Below are positions 23,401-38,400 of a stretch of 64,000 nt of DNA, in pieces. This DNA comes from Galbula dea (taxonomy: Eukaryota > Chordata > Aves > Piciformes > Galbulidae), in the NCBI GenBank assembly GCA_013399015.1, contig VWZX01008607.1:1-64000 (forward strand). The letters are read 5' to 3'. Position numbers and translations under genes: made by a program. Below the pieces are notes generated by a model, which was given only the letters and a program-made list of their open reading frames with translations, was not told the DNA's origin and made no database searches. Within the stretch, counting starts at the first letter, position 1; the number at the start of each line of letters is the position of its first letter.

Positions 23401-26400
23401 AGTTACCATCTAACACCAGTTTCTTGGGGTTACAACTGAAAATTCTTTCCTCCAAGGAATGAGCAGGCCCCAGATAACTGATGTAGATAGCCCAAATAGT
23501 GACTAAAAAGATTTTTACCAACTGTGTTTCTCCAAAAGCTGAAAAAAGCTCCACAGCTTTGGGGAATAATGCTATGACGTTGTTTTCTCTTTGAACATCC
23601 ACCAGAAATTGCCCCAAGCTGCTCATCAAATGATTAATGGAACATTGTTTCTCCTCCTAAAAATGGAGTTCAAACAAGAAAGCTGTAACTTTTCTTTCCT
23701 TTTTAGTGACTGTTTCTAGAGGAAATAACTCTTGTGGGGTACCAAGGCAGAAAATCAGATGTAGCTCTGTTTGCTTCTCCTTTGTTTTGCTGAAGGAGCT
23801 GTTTCCTTTTCTGGTTGTCATCTTGAAAATCCTTTCCCCCTTTTGGAAGGCTCTTTAATATCCATAGATTAAATTCAAGTCAGAATTCAAACTCAAATCA
23901 GAAGCTGGCAACAGCAGGTCTTGCTTGGTTAACTCAGATTTTTTTCTTATTCCTTGAGTTGTTTTTTTTTTCGCTATTGTTTTGTGTTCCTCTCTAGACC
24001 TATTCCGGTTTATTCTGTGTGACTATAAACCCCTACAAGTGGTTGCCTGTCTATAAGTCAGAGGTCGTTGCGGCATACAAAGGCAAGAGGCGCTCAGAGG
24101 CTCCTCCTCACATCTTCTCCATTGCTGATAACGCATACCACGACATGCTGCGGAGTAAGTGACGCTGTTTGCTTCCAAATTTGATTTTGCTTTAGTTAGC
24201 CCATGATTAGTACTGGATGGAAGGTTGTGAAAGCTTTTTCAGCATACAACAAATACATAAATACTCTACAAGCAACAAGAGCTTGTTAATCTGTGTCAGT
24301 TTTTTGTTATTGAAGGGGTTTTTTTGGTTTGCTTTAAATTCCGCTGGCTGTCCCTGTGGCACTTCTGGTAACAGTAAGCTCTGCATGTGAATTATCTGCA
24401 AGGTGCACCCATTTAGCTGTCTGAACTGGGTGAATCCATTGGTTTGTAACAGAAATGGGGTCATGCACCACATGTTGTCTGTAAGCATTTTTCCAAGCTC
24501 AAAACCAAATTTACTGTCAGTTTATGCTCTATATTCAAACACTTTCAAGAGGTATGTATTCAAAGGTTAGTGAAGGTTAGCTATGCAGGATGCTGTGTGC
24601 ATATCACTTGCTCCAACCTGCCGTGGGTCAGTGAAATCTTCTTACCTCGGCCCTCAAATTACTGGAAAAAAACCCAGTTTATCAGCAGAGGGCAGCAGTG
24701 ATGTGCCCACACAAGGTTCTGCAAAGCAGCAGAGTAAATCCTAAAGAGACTTGGTGGGAACACACCCTGCTGTCACCTAGTTTTGATAAAATTGAAAGTG
24801 CCACAGCTGTGAAGGGACAGAAGGAACTGAGCAGAGAGCATGTGTATATGGTTGCAAAGAGATGCTCTTTTATCAGATCAGGGTGAAATATGGCCAGGCT
24901 GCCCAATATGTAGCCTATCATGATGACAGAACTTATAAAAGAAAAGAGGAATTTAGGCTCAATGTATGTGGGAAGCTGCTATAAATTAGCATTTGTTGAA
25001 CTTTGTTAATAATATAGTATGGTTGCAAAATGTTCTTATAAATGCCTAATTCTGGTCAGGCCATTAACACCAGTGATTAAAACTTCATTACAGCAGCCAA
25101 CTGAAGAAGAGTAGGTATGCATAGTAAGGAATGGACTCTGAACAAAAAATTACTTGGGTTGGTCTAGTATTACAGGAGCAGAAGGGTATGATGTAGGCAC
25201 TGACATGCTCAGGAGTAAGAAAAGAAATATTGTGATGGCAGGAAATTGCTTTCTTTATTATATTTTCCTAGACAGTGGGAACATGCATGACTGACAGGTC
25301 TTTAACACCGACTCAAACAAATCACAAGAGGAGGATTAGGTGCACTTCTAGAACTTGCACTGCTGGAGGTCAGACTAGGTGATACTAGTTTTCATCTTTC
25401 CTTTTCTGCTTCATGTGATTCTCTCCTCTCTATGCAGGACTGATTCTGGAATTGTTGGTATATGTTTGCAATTATAATAAGAAGTTTATACAGTCAGGTT
25501 TAGCCCCAGCTCTTTTTTCTTTTTCCTTCCATAGATCGGGAGAATCAGTCTATGCTGATCACGTAAGTGCTTCTATTTTTACTGATTTGAGACTCCGTTG
25601 CTACAAGAAACTTAGAAGAAAACAAATCCCACTGAAATACAAGCTGAACCTTGAAAATCCATCTAATTGCCTTGATCCAAGCCAAGAAACTGGGAATTTA
25701 GCTACCCCATAGCTGCCTTGAGCCCCATGGGGAAGGAGTATCTAAAGGTTTGATGGATGCTGGCCCATTTGTGATGCCCATCTGGTGTTTGTTTCAAGTA
25801 GACATGAAAACACTCAGCAGGCAGTTAAAATAGCTTCTTACAGGGTTAGCCTTGTTGTGTCTGCCCTTCAGAAGGGGAAAAAAATGGTCCCGCTTGCTGC
25901 AAATTACATTTAAGAATGTTGTGTAGACACATCTAAAGGGAGGGAGATGAACAAGGCAGAAAAGGAGAGGCATGACAAGCACGGAAGATGTTGAGTTAGG
26001 TGTCTCTCTACCCAGTTCACATGTTCTCCTGGAGAATGCTAGCAAACTAATGCAGCTTTTCTTTATGTTTTCTAACTCTGTAGTTGTATATAGGTATACC
26101 TAGGATCCTCAGTCTGGACATTTGCAATGCGACTTCATGCCCTTAATGGAAGCTCAGCGTAGTGTGGGTTTGTACTAGATTTCTGAGGCTAGTCACGTGA
26201 AGAATTAGTTGCTGCTATCAAAGTCATTCAGCTCTTCATTCAGGCAATTTAATGTGATTCCCACTGAAATGGCCAAACAACAGGCTGCGGAAATGAGAGT
26301 CAATGATTCTGAGAACAGCCTGTGTGCAGGGAGGAGCTAGTGGGACAGAAGGGTGAAAGGGTGAGTTACAGCTGTTTCAGCAACGTTTGTGTTATACTCC

Positions 26401-29400
26401 TCCTTGTTTTAGGGGAGAATCTGGTGCTGGCAAGACTGTCAACACGAAACGCGTCATACAGTACTTTGCCACAGTGGCAGCTCTGGGTGAGCCTGGTAAA
26501 AAGAACGTAAGTCTGCCAGTGACTGTTTCATTTCAGGCTCCCAGGGTTTTTCTGTTGTGTACAACTAACCTCACCTGTCTACATCCCGAACACTACACCA
26601 CGTGCTAGATATCAAACAGGCATGGTTAAGAATAGAAACCATTGGGAAAAGATATTGAGGTTTCTACATGGCATTAATAAGATCATGCTGCTCTGAAGGT
26701 AGAAAGCTAATGCTCACCTGAACTTGCCACACTCCAAACCGAGCAGCAAAACCCTTTCTGGTTGTGAACAGCTGCTTGTTGCTGCTGCTTTTTCTAGGAG
26801 TTTTACTTTTTCTGTGTTAAATATGTTTATGACCATGTTAAAACTGGTCAAAAGATAGGGAGACTGTGAAGATTAAGAATTTTGTTTTATTTTTTCATGT
26901 GGAAAGTAGTCTTCAAAAGGACTAAGATTATAATTTCTCATCAAAATGTCTGTTTTGTTGACTTTTTTTTTGCCCACACAACAAATGTTTTGACTAAAGT
27001 CTTTTTTCAGCCAGCTCTTCCGCATTTCTCTTTGGATAAGTGCTGTTCTGCTTACAGTTGCTTTCTAAGGTGACATGAATACTGCATTCATGCTGCTTTT
27101 TATCTTGTGTTGCTATGAGCTTATTCTCTATGAGTTTCATTGCATTCAAAGGCTCAATGCTCTTTAATGGTGAATTAACTGATTCCTATTAATGGAATTC
27201 ATAAGGTCAACATTTCAGCCAGACTTGGATTCTGTGCACACAACTCACATCAGCAAAATATAATATACATTCATGTGAGGCCTACAAGGCTTTCTTAACA
27301 CGATTGAGGTCCAGAGACACCTTTCTGTGTGCAGTGATTCTGGTGCTCATAATGGTGTCTGAAACATGGCGTGCTCATGGAATAATTGTGCAAATAACAG
27401 TTTTGGCAGCTAGAAGATAGTCTATGTAATTTGTCAGCTCAGGTCACATTTTATTTTCATTATCATCACACCTTTTCTTCAAATAATCCCAGAGTTCAAG
27501 TGCAGTGTGATCTCATTGTCTAAAACTTGTCTGTTTGCATTTACAACCTTTCATTCTTATCACCTGGCACCAGTCTCTTTTCTCTGTTCAGTTAGTTAGC
27601 CTTTTGGTTCATTGTGGAACCAGAGTAAAACTAGGCTAAAGGGAGCAAGGGTTAAAACAACAAAATGGGTAGGAACAGCACTTGGTTATTTTGTGATATA
27701 TAGTGAATGTGAAGTAAGTTGCATGTGCTTTTTGAATCTTTATCTTTCATGATATCCCTCATGTTAGTACTCACATGATTTTTTTTTTTTTTAACCTATT
27801 GTGTTCCTACTTTGACAGCAACCAGCTACCAAAACTGGGGTAAGTTATCAGTTTTGCTATTTTATCTTTTTTCACATGAAAATGGTACTGAGCTCTATCA
27901 GTCTGTGTCATGAACCCCAGCATTTCACTTTGCATGCTTCCCCCAGCAAAGTATCTCTGGAGCCCAGGCAGTTAGAGTTTGCTTCAGCAAACCGAAGTTT
28001 GTGCAAGTGACAGTTATACTTTTCTCATGTCCAGAAATCCCAACTATTACAAGCTCTGACTGCTTTCAAATCTAATGCATTTCAGTGTTTGTCACTGTCT
28101 TCAATTGCCCCTCTCCTACACGTATTCACTTAATGTCCCCAGATGCTCCACAGCACATGGGAAGATATGGTTAATTCTTTTATATGCAGATGGCATAAAA
28201 TATCAAACCTACAAAGCAAAACAGTAGAGAAGAACAGAATGTTTGAGGTGTTTCAAGCACTCATAACTGCCTGATGATTTTGCTGTTATGCCACTCACAC
28301 TGTGCCACCTCTAGGGTGGAGCTAGATCACTTCACAATGGAGGCTTCTCTGTGTAAGTGAATGCATGGCTTAGTTACTGTTGATAGCTGAGTTTGTGGCC
28401 TGTAGGGTTCTCAATAATATTTCAACCTTGATTTCTAGGGAACCTTGGAGGATCAAATCATTCAAGCAAACCCAGCCCTAGAGGCTTTTGGAAATGCCAA
28501 AACCCTGAGAAACGACAACTCCTCACGTTTTGTAAGTCTGTATCACATGTAACAATGTCCTCTTCAACAGTGGCCAGTTAATAACATCTCTGTAATTAAT
28601 AATCCCTTCATAAGTTGCGTCGCATTTTGTCCACTAAAGTGGACAAAGATCTCCACACAGTGGAAGAATGACAAAGTAGGACCTAACCAGGAAAATGGGT
28701 AGGATTAAAGATTAAAAATAAGAAATAAAAACAAAGACTCACCTTGAAAGTCAGTACTCCTGACTTTGATCCATACCATCTACCTTTTTGGCAGGAGAGC
28801 AATCCCCTCAGGATCTCTGTCTCTGTCACATCTGGTTGACATTGGCTTAGAGGTCCAAAAGGAATGGCATGAGGATGACAGCCTAAGTTTGTAGCCCAAG
28901 CTTCCCTGACAAATCCAGTTTTAAAATAAATAATTAAATTGGAAGGAGTGGAGAGGGTCAGAGCTTGTAAGCACCTGAAGTAAGTAGTTGATATAAATTA
29001 GGATTGTAAATGAGGAGGAGTCAAAAAAGAAGCCTGTGTGTCTCATGTTCAAATTGATTGCTCTGACTCATGCATTACAGTAAACCTGCATCATAAAGCT
29101 GGAAACTATGTGCATTCCCATATCTTAGCCTTAAGATATGCATTAGTATTGGCAAATAAATACACTCTTATCCTTTTCCCACAAGCTGATTACATAGCTG
29201 TATGTATAGATACAGGCTTGGAAAAATGTAATATCATTGTGCGGTATTTCTTAACGAAAATCTGCCTGTAGAAAGTCAAGGAGTTAGCATAAACTGATAA
29301 TTTGGACCAAATGATTGCCTTCAAGCAGCATCTTTTGTTTCCCTCTGTGTATACTACATGCACTGATTAGAATATTCTTCTCTGTAAATTAGGGTAAATT

Positions 29401-32400
29401 TATTCGAATCCATTTTGGAACCACAGGCAAGCTGTCATCTGCTGATATCGAGATTTGTAAGCAGCAAACTCTTCTTTCTTAAAAACATACAGTTGCTCAC
29501 CTGAAAGCTTTGAGAGCCTTTCTAAGTGAATTTGTTCTTTGTGCAACTAGATTTATTGGAGAAATCCCGAGTGATTTTCCAGCAACCAGGTGAAAGAGAC
29601 TATCACATCTTCTACCAAATCCTGTCAGGAAAGAAACCAGAGTTACTGGGTAAGCAATATATGGTTCTACACTTTTAAGAACCAACACTTAGCTGAATAG
29701 ACAGTGGCTGAGGATGGAGCAGCGTTTAGAAATGCCCTTATGCTTCCACTTAAGAAAACTGAACTTCCACTGTCAAATATACTCTTTTGAAGACACTATT
29801 CCAATGGCAGCAACAGAGACCATTTTTCTATTATATACTGACACAGGTACCCTGTAAAATTGAAGTGATATCACAGATTAGATTAAGGGAATGAGACTCA
29901 GAGAGGACTTTTACAAAGGCAAAAAACATCACACGGAATTTGTATAACCCATGGCATTGAAACATCTGGAAAAGTGCTTTGCATCTGAAAGCATTTGTGG
30001 AGATAAAAACTTAATTATCCAGTTCTTCGCATATGAGGAGATTTTCTTATAGGTCCATGAAGAAAAGCTAGTTCCCTCTTTCTGTCCCAAGTGCCAAAAC
30101 TGGGATCCTAGCATATTTTGCAGGAAGAGAGAACATGTAAAGCTACCTGCCACTGACTGTGTGGTGATCACCCCTTTCAAATTTTCCCTGATTTCCCTGT
30201 TCTTTCCCATAGACCTGCTGGAGAAGAACAACGAGCGGGTGAGGTCTCCCTGCTTCTGTCTCCTAACACTTTGAATAAAATTTTTTCTAGTTATTTAAGA
30301 TTGCTGACTTTAGTTTGTGCTCTGGAGAAACACATTTTATAAAACACATTGAAGAGTCACTTTATTGGTGCACTAAACTGCTACTTAACTGTAGTAATCA
30401 TAATCTTTTTTGAAGTCTTATTACCCTGACAGTGCATGGTCAAGTCCCTAACTCTCTTAGCTTTTACATGGCGTAATTAATCACGATTATAGGAAAGATT
30501 TTAAGGAAGAATTACACTGAGATTTCTGTGTGAATCCCCATGCTGGGAAAAGAGGCTTTTTCTCATAAACTGTCTATCTGTATACTCTACAACAACACAC
30601 ACCTTTCTAGCCATCAGAAGCATGTCTGCAGGCTCTTGAACAGGCTGCAACCCATGGAGACTTTTGTAATCAAGAAATGATGCATTTGTACATAAACACA
30701 TACATATCTAAATGTAGATAAATACATACATAGTGACTACCATAGTAAAGTAACACAGACTTATACAGAAGGTGATTTTTATACACACATATATAGATAG
30801 ACATATATATATGTACGTGTATACATATTTAGACATATAGGTATGTGTGCATGTATATAAAAGATTGAGATTCACAGCAAACCTTGGTCTGCTGAATGTG
30901 GGTGAAACTTTCTGTTGATTTAGGGGAACCAGGACTCTCCCTGTAGTTTTGAAGTCAGCTACTTTTCTAGAAAATAACCCTATATTTTGGGGTTTTGATG
31001 AGAAAGAAAAGGAAAGATGAGAGAAAGAAAGAGCCATATTCAGACTTTTGTTCATCAAAGGGCCAAGTGTCTTCGGCAAGAGTTCTAGAAGTCCCTATAT
31101 TGTGAGTCTTTTTTTATAAAAGAGAGAAACTATGCCATTGTCCCTGTCTTGGATCATACTAAAATCCTGTGTAAAATCTTTTCTTCTTTGGACTTAGATG
31201 GGAGTTTTACACCTGCAGGCACACAAGGCAGAAAGTGTGGTATATGGGAAATTAAAAACTCAGTATCCTGCAAGACATGCTTAATAGATGTGTATGCAAT
31301 ATTCCCAATTCTTTTTATTCATGCTTTCTCTAAATCTTGGTCTTCAGACTGGAATAGTAGAATGAGAAAGTTGGTTGCTGCCCTGCAGCAGTGAAAAAAA
31401 AAACAGACCAAACCACAACTTTATAAACAGTTATACAGAGACAAATGTATGTCAGAGTTGACCTTTCAGTATCCAGTTTTCAATATCCTGAATGAATGGA
31501 AGTTTTGACCTCAGCAATTCTTTTACAGATATGCTACTGGTATCTACCAACCCATATGACTACCATTTTTGCTCACAAGGAGTAGTTACAGTGGACAACT
31601 TGGATGATGGAGAAGAATTGTTAGCAACGGATGTAAGCCTGTATTGATTTGACTTTGTGCTTCACAGATTAGGTGTATGCGGGAAGAAAAAGTGTTGGCA
31701 GGAGCCTAACTTCTGTCACAAAAACTACTGGACTAAAGTGAAGGCAGAAATAGGTCTTAACTGCATTCATACTATGAAGCGCAAGACATGATAAATTATA
31801 ATACTTTTGAATCTGGCTTTGCTCTATGTAATATCCATGGGCAGAATGTTCTTATAATTTTGATATATAAAATGCTAGACAAAGGGAGCCCTCTTCTTGC
31901 TCCCCAGGCACTGTTTGGTCTTCAGGATGTACCTGTGGCTGCTTTGTGAGATAACACCCCTTGGCAGGGTAATGATATCTGCCATGCAAAGGTAGATTGT
32001 GGGGCTGCAAAATGTTATTGCTTTTGAATAGGGAAGTGACAAAATATCTGTTTTCTTTTCACAGCAAGCCATGGACATCTTGGGCTTTGTGCCAGATGAG
32101 AAGTCTGGTTCCTACAAGCTCACAGGTGCCATCATGCACTTTGGGAACATGAAATTCAAACAAAGACCCAGAGAAGAGCAAGCAGAAGCTGATGGCACTG
32201 AGAGTAAGAGTAACACTTAAAATTATTCCTTACCTTAAAAAGTCTGGCATGTTAGCAATGATTGTGTTGAGGAAGAAGCAGCTTGTGATCTTACACAATG
32301 TTGCTCCTGGTCAGCCAAGAGTGCTGTGCTTTATCTGTAGCAGTGGCTTGTTCAGTGGTGGGTAACCTTTCTTAATAGAAGGTGAACAGTCACAGTAAGA

Positions 32401-35400
32401 GTAATCCAATGAAATTCCATTTTTATGACCATTTCAACAAAATGTTTGTAAAAACTCTTGCCTTAGATTCCTCTTCCATGTCTTCAGTTCTTACTTCTTT
32501 AATTCCTCTTGCACCTGAAACTGCCTATAACCACTGTGGAGATATGTTTTTTTCCTATACCCGAAGAGTTTCTCAAGTGTCATTCTTGCACTCATTGTGG
32601 TCTGAGGTAGCTAGATGACCTCCTCTACCATAAGGGAGAATACAGGCACACCTAACACAAATCACTAAAAGAGCAAGGTCTTTATCCAGTTTCTCTTTGG
32701 AAACTGGACAAAAAATATTTTTTCCATGGCATGTTCCCTGTAGAAGTTCAAAGCCAAGTGAAACCTTGTTTCTCTTGATCAGGTGCTGACAAAGCTGCCT
32801 ACCTAATGGGAATCAACTCCTCTGATCTGATTAAGGGTTTATTGCATCCTCGAGTGAAAGTTGGCAATGAGTATGTGACCAAAGGTCAAAGTGTTGAACA
32901 GGTAAGGAGAAGCTTTCAGGATACTTGAATACTTGTCCCACAAGCCTTGAGACTCATCCATAAATTCTGACAGATACAGAGAGCTGCTAGAAATACTAAA
33001 CTGTACCTCCAGTATGTGGTCGCATTTTGTGTCACCAAACTTGGAATAGACAGTGAAAGTGCAGTAAACTAGTAAAGAGACTGACAAAGGAATACTGGTC
33101 AGCACTGCCTTTGATAGGATTGTTTTTCTCATGTATTAGTACCAGCCACTCAAGGAAACCAGGTGCAGTAGGACCATATGGGATTGATAGCTAATTCTGC
33201 ATGAAAATAGTTTCCTAGAAGAGCTGAACCATGGATTATTTATTCACTCATCGCTCATTCATTATTGATGTAATTTTAAGCTCTGTGTGACCTCAATCAG
33301 CTAAAGACAATACTCCCTTAAAGGTATATCTTGATTTAGGAAACAAAGTCTTTGGGATAACACTGCTGCATCTGTGGCAGTGAGTTGTTTGGTTACAATG
33401 AAAAATGTTGCTTGAAGACAGGCTCAGAAACTACAGAACTGCTGGAGAGAGGTCTCCTACTGGTGTCGTTGTGCATAGCCTAAAGAAGAGACTTTTGGCA
33501 GACTTTACTTGCTTATGCCATAGCATCCCTCAAAAATTAGAAACAAGTGGCAATGAGCAACCTGAGCACAGATATCCCCAGAATATTGGCAGTAGGTCTG
33601 AGCATCTGGTCCATGAGCTTTCTAGCACCTAACTTCCACAGCAGTGTAAGGACCTAAAACACTTGCAACTTGCTGTCCAGCTGTTTCCCAAGAGATACTT
33701 TACTAGCACTTTAGGTACATGTTAGTATACATACATATACATAACAATGTGAAGAAGAATCACCACAGATAAGAGGAGAAGCTGGGTGTTGTATTAACTG
33801 TGTCTTAGCAAGTATAAGAACCATTGTGAAATTTCCTTTTAATTGTAAGTAAGGAATGCAGTAGGCTACTGCACTGAAACCTTTGGGTCCACAGTGAATT
33901 CTGTTCCATGCAGTGGTATTTTGAAACCTGTATTTTAGGTTTTGTATGCTGTTGGAGCCTTATCTAAGGCAGTGTACGATCGAATGTTCAAATGGTTGGT
34001 GGTCCGTATCAACAAGACCTTGGACACTAAGCTGCCAAGACAATTCTTCATTGGAGTCCTGGATATTGCCGGATTTGAAATTTTTGATGTGAGTATTAAT
34101 TTGTGAGGACTTGGTAGAAGGACATAAAAGATACCAAGTGGTAGTTCTTGGGTGGGTATTTATTTCTAAATGAGCAGAAGACAAAATGCTGAGAAAGCAG
34201 CAAAGCAAATAGCATATATGACTTTTTCCATTAATAGGTGTAGAGAACACCCAGCATTTAGCACAGCTGAACATGATGATAGTTCCTGGGGAGGAAGAGA
34301 GTGGCAACCTTTAGCAAAGACAACATCTCAGACGGTTTGGGCTGTGTTTCAGGAGAATTTATTTTTCCCACTATTTGAGAGAAAGCATATTTTATATAGG
34401 GCATATTTCTTCCTCTTTGTATCTCAATATAAGAGATAGAGCTTATCTTGATATAGGAAAAATTTTTTTTACAGTGAGAACAACCACCCACTGGAACAAC
34501 CTCCCCAGGGATTTGGTAGAATCCTCATCACTGGAGGTTTTCAAGATGCAGTTGGACAGGGTGCTAGACGATCTCATTTAGGCTTCCTCTTCCACAAAAG
34601 GGTGGACCAGATGACCTTTTGAGGTCCCTTCCAAACTAGGACATTCTGTGATTCCATCCTTGTTGTAAACAAGCGGATGGGAGAAAATCACATCACAACC
34701 TCTGTTTTTCAGAATGCATTCCTGAAGATATGTTCTCAATGGCGTTGCTGCCGTGTGTTGTTTTCTGTACGCAGCATAGCGAAGAACACATTGTTTCTGC
34801 TTTACAGGACTAATGTGGCATGCTGCTGAAGAAAAGGCATGCACACTCTGAGAGTCTTGAACAAATCTGGGCATTCTCACACTCTGGAGGACAGCACATG
34901 AAGCAGCTTGTTACTGAAATCCCCCCTCCTTTGCCTTTGGTGTTGTGCTCAGTAGTTTCTCAGTCAGTTACTGTTTAGAAGATTCTTAGATGTAGTTTCC
35001 TTCTTGCTGTTCCACCAGGCTCTTACCTGTTAGCTGCAGTGCAAATGCTTCTTTTTTATCTCCTTCTGCAGTTTAACAGCTTTGAGCAACTCTGCATCAA
35101 TTACACTAATGAGAAACTGCAACAGTTTTTCAATCACCATATGTTTGTCCTGGAGCAAGAAGAATATAAGAAGGAAGGCATTGAATGGGTATTCATTGAT
35201 TTTGGCATGGACCTGCAGGCCTGCATTGATCTAATTGAGAAAGTATGTACAGGTTTGTTAAGGTATATCTGCTGAGTTGTTTTTATTTATGATGTTCCCT
35301 TGGGGATTTCTCAAGTCCCATTGAACAGAGTAGAATAAACAGCAGGACAAGTTTCCTGTTTTTCTAAATACAGTACAGAATCAAAGGAAACTCAAAGGAA

Positions 35401-38400
35401 AATCACTATTTGTGGCATTTGTGTGCTTGGCGTGGCCTCCATAAGTCAAAAGTACAAAGCCAACAAAAACACAATCTGTAACTGCTCATTTACAAGGCTA
35501 TATAATATTTGGTTTTTACTTTCATCTGTCTCTATTCCTATTGTTCTTCCATTTACTTTGTTCCACATGTTTAACCTCAAACTCACTTGTCCAGCTTTTC
35601 AGTACAAATGCTACATTTCAGTCACATGCCCTGTACCTCTCCCTGAGGCTCATGTTTCTTACTTTACCTGTTGATGTGCAAAGTCTTCATGCTCTTCCTA
35701 GCCTGGAACTATTGCTTTCCTCTCACTGCTTCCCCAGCATGGGATATGCCTTTCCTTTTCTCTTTGTGAGTATAATGTGGTCCCGTTGGGGACAGTTGTC
35801 GCTTGCTGTGTATCTTTCTGCCATCTCTTATGGCACAGCATCTAACCCAGCTGACCTGCAAGGAAAAATGAAATTTTGAGTATTGCATTAGTGGGACATT
35901 TGGAACAGCTGAAGTAGAAAGGCTGATTATTAAGCACTCTTTTGCCCGATAACTTTCTTCTCTAGGGGCGTAGGATATCTGTGCATGATCCCAGTCCCTC
36001 AAACAATCTGTCCTGTTCTAGGAAGTCGGTTTGTATTTCCTGAGAAATGAGTAAAAAAATGCTAATCATTCCAACTGCCTTGAAAGGTAAATTAAACCCT
36101 TTCTGGGGGTCATCATAAAGCCTCCTAAGGCAGAATTGTCATACTGAATACTCAATGGTGTGTTTACTATTTTAATAGAATAGTCAAAGGTTTCCTACTC
36201 AGAATGAGAAAAAAATTTGCAAGTTTAAAATTCCATCATTCCAAATCTAAAGGCTGCACAGCTACCGAAAGCAGGCAGCTGAAGCATTTTTCCAACAGAG
36301 CTGTTCTTAAATTCACAGCCATTGGGAATCCTGTCTATCCTTGAAGAGGAATGCATGTTCCCAAAAGCTACAGATATGACATTCAAAGCCAAACTCTATG
36401 ACAATCATCTTGGCAAGTCACCTAACTTACAGAAGCCCAGGCCTGATAAGAAAAGGAAATACGAAGCTCACTTCGAACTCGTTCATTATGCTGGTTCAGT
36501 AAGTTCTGTTGGTGGGTAGACTCTGTATTAGAGGTATTCCAGGTGGGGTTTGGCCCATAGCACACAAGAAGGCAGCGTGGGAAGGATAGAGAGTAGAAGA
36601 AAGGAACAGTGAGGAGTAAAAGCAGATGTCTATGCTCTCTGTGCAAGTACGGCAACACAGTAAGATGCCATACGACTCCAAAAAATCTCGCCCTTGGATG
36701 CACAAATAAAACACAAAAAAATTAAGGAAAGCTAATAGTGCTTTTTCTGAAAATATGCCTTGTTTCTATCACTTTTCCAGCACTGTGATACCTGAGCAAA
36801 ATCTTGTCCAGTTTCAAAGTTCTGTTTTCAGATTAGATGAGCAAGAAGAATTTGAGAGGGACACAGAAAATTTTTTATCAAACTAGAGTTGATATGAAGC
36901 CTCAGCACAGCAGAGCTGGAATGTACATAATGTTGTGAATTTCAAATTTTAATTTGCCAGTCATGTATTTATTAAGAGAAATAATGTCCATCTTGCTCTT
37001 TATCTCTAGTTGTTAATGTAAGAAAATACGAATTTCTGTCTCCTAGTGGTACCAGTAATGGGACATATTTTCCCACTAAACAGAGCTGTGGCAATGCCCA
37101 AGAGTTAGATTTTTAATCATTACATTTGTCAAAAAATATCTTGATTATTTCAATGTAACATACTTGTGAAATTAAATAATTTCTTGTGCATTTTGTAGTA
37201 CAGCCTTTATTAGTAGGGTTCCTGGGACACTGGTGCCATGCAGTATCTCTACAGCCAACTGCATGGAGTCTATGAGAAGATTTAGGGACCAGATAGTTTG
37301 GAAGCGAGTGTGTGTGGGATTCACTTGGTAATTATTAGGAAGAGAGGTTTGGGAATTAGGAAGCACAGGAGTGAAGGGGAAGTGATGAAAACCTAAGTGG
37401 CTGTACTCCTCTGAAAGCAGCACTTCACAAAAGGTCATTGGCTTTAAGCCAAATCATAAAAAACTATTGGCTGCTCTGTAGGACAACACTTGCAACATGT
37501 GGTTTGTTTTCAATGCCTTGCTGTAGGTTCCCTATAACATCATTGGGTGGCTTGAGAAGAACAAGGACCCACTTAATGAAACTGTAGTAGGTATTTTCCA
37601 AAAATCGTCCAACAAACTCCTGGCAAGCTTGTTTGAAAGCTACGTTGGTGCTGATAGTGGTAAGCAGAATCAGCTCACATGGGTTTTCTTTCATTTCTTG
37701 GATGTATGCTTGGAAATGAATTTAAGAAACAAACCAATTCTCTCAGCTGGAATGTACTCAACACTAAATGAGGCTGTGACTGATTATTTAGATGTGCGCA
37801 GCATTTCTAGGAGTTTGCCACTTGTACCAAGGAGGCCATTAGCTCAGCTAATTTGAATGCATAATACCTTTAAGCAATTTTGGCAAGGAAATCTGTGTGT
37901 TGTGAACACTCCAGTGGAATTTGAGCATGCAAGTGCTCAGATCTGCAAGCAAGTGTCCCACAACAAACCGTACATGTCTACAAAAAAGAGCAGCTGTTTC
38001 CCATGCTGTGGTTCTTGTTGCTTGACACCCTGAATTCAGTAAGAAATACAAAGTTTAAGAGACTGTTTTGGAATATATTTTTTGATTAGCAGTAAGTGGA
38101 CGCCAAAGGTACCTGAACACCTTTCCACACTGGCCAAAGGAGAAAATTTTGCAACTTCCCTTTAGGTTGCTGTTGGTATTTTTGTTTGCTAAGACTAATG
38201 TGTGTCTGAGAACATACTGAAAGTGTATGCAATACAGAGAACTATTTTATTTGCAAGAAGACAAGTAGCAAACATCCAGAAAATTGATCCTAAGTAAATA
38301 AGACTGGCATTAATTACAAAGATGTAGCTCTTAAGTCCTCTTAAGTCAATCACCTACAGCCTATTTATTAGTAACCTGATTTCTATAGATATTGTAATGA

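Larger units (their letters stand above)
20488..29392. other. MYH15: Introns 1-8 (between exons 1 and 9)
   Basis: Ordinary AT-rich introns of about 0.5 to 2.3 kb between the listed exons. Intron 1 has a small 24-bp-period direct repeat at 20685-20730. No LINE or LTR and no extra exon is recognised in this block. Confidence 0.6.

Noticed and set aside
25452..25712. 86-codon plus frame over exon 5
   Set aside because: Only the 28 nt of exon 5 are coding; the rest is intron read-through.
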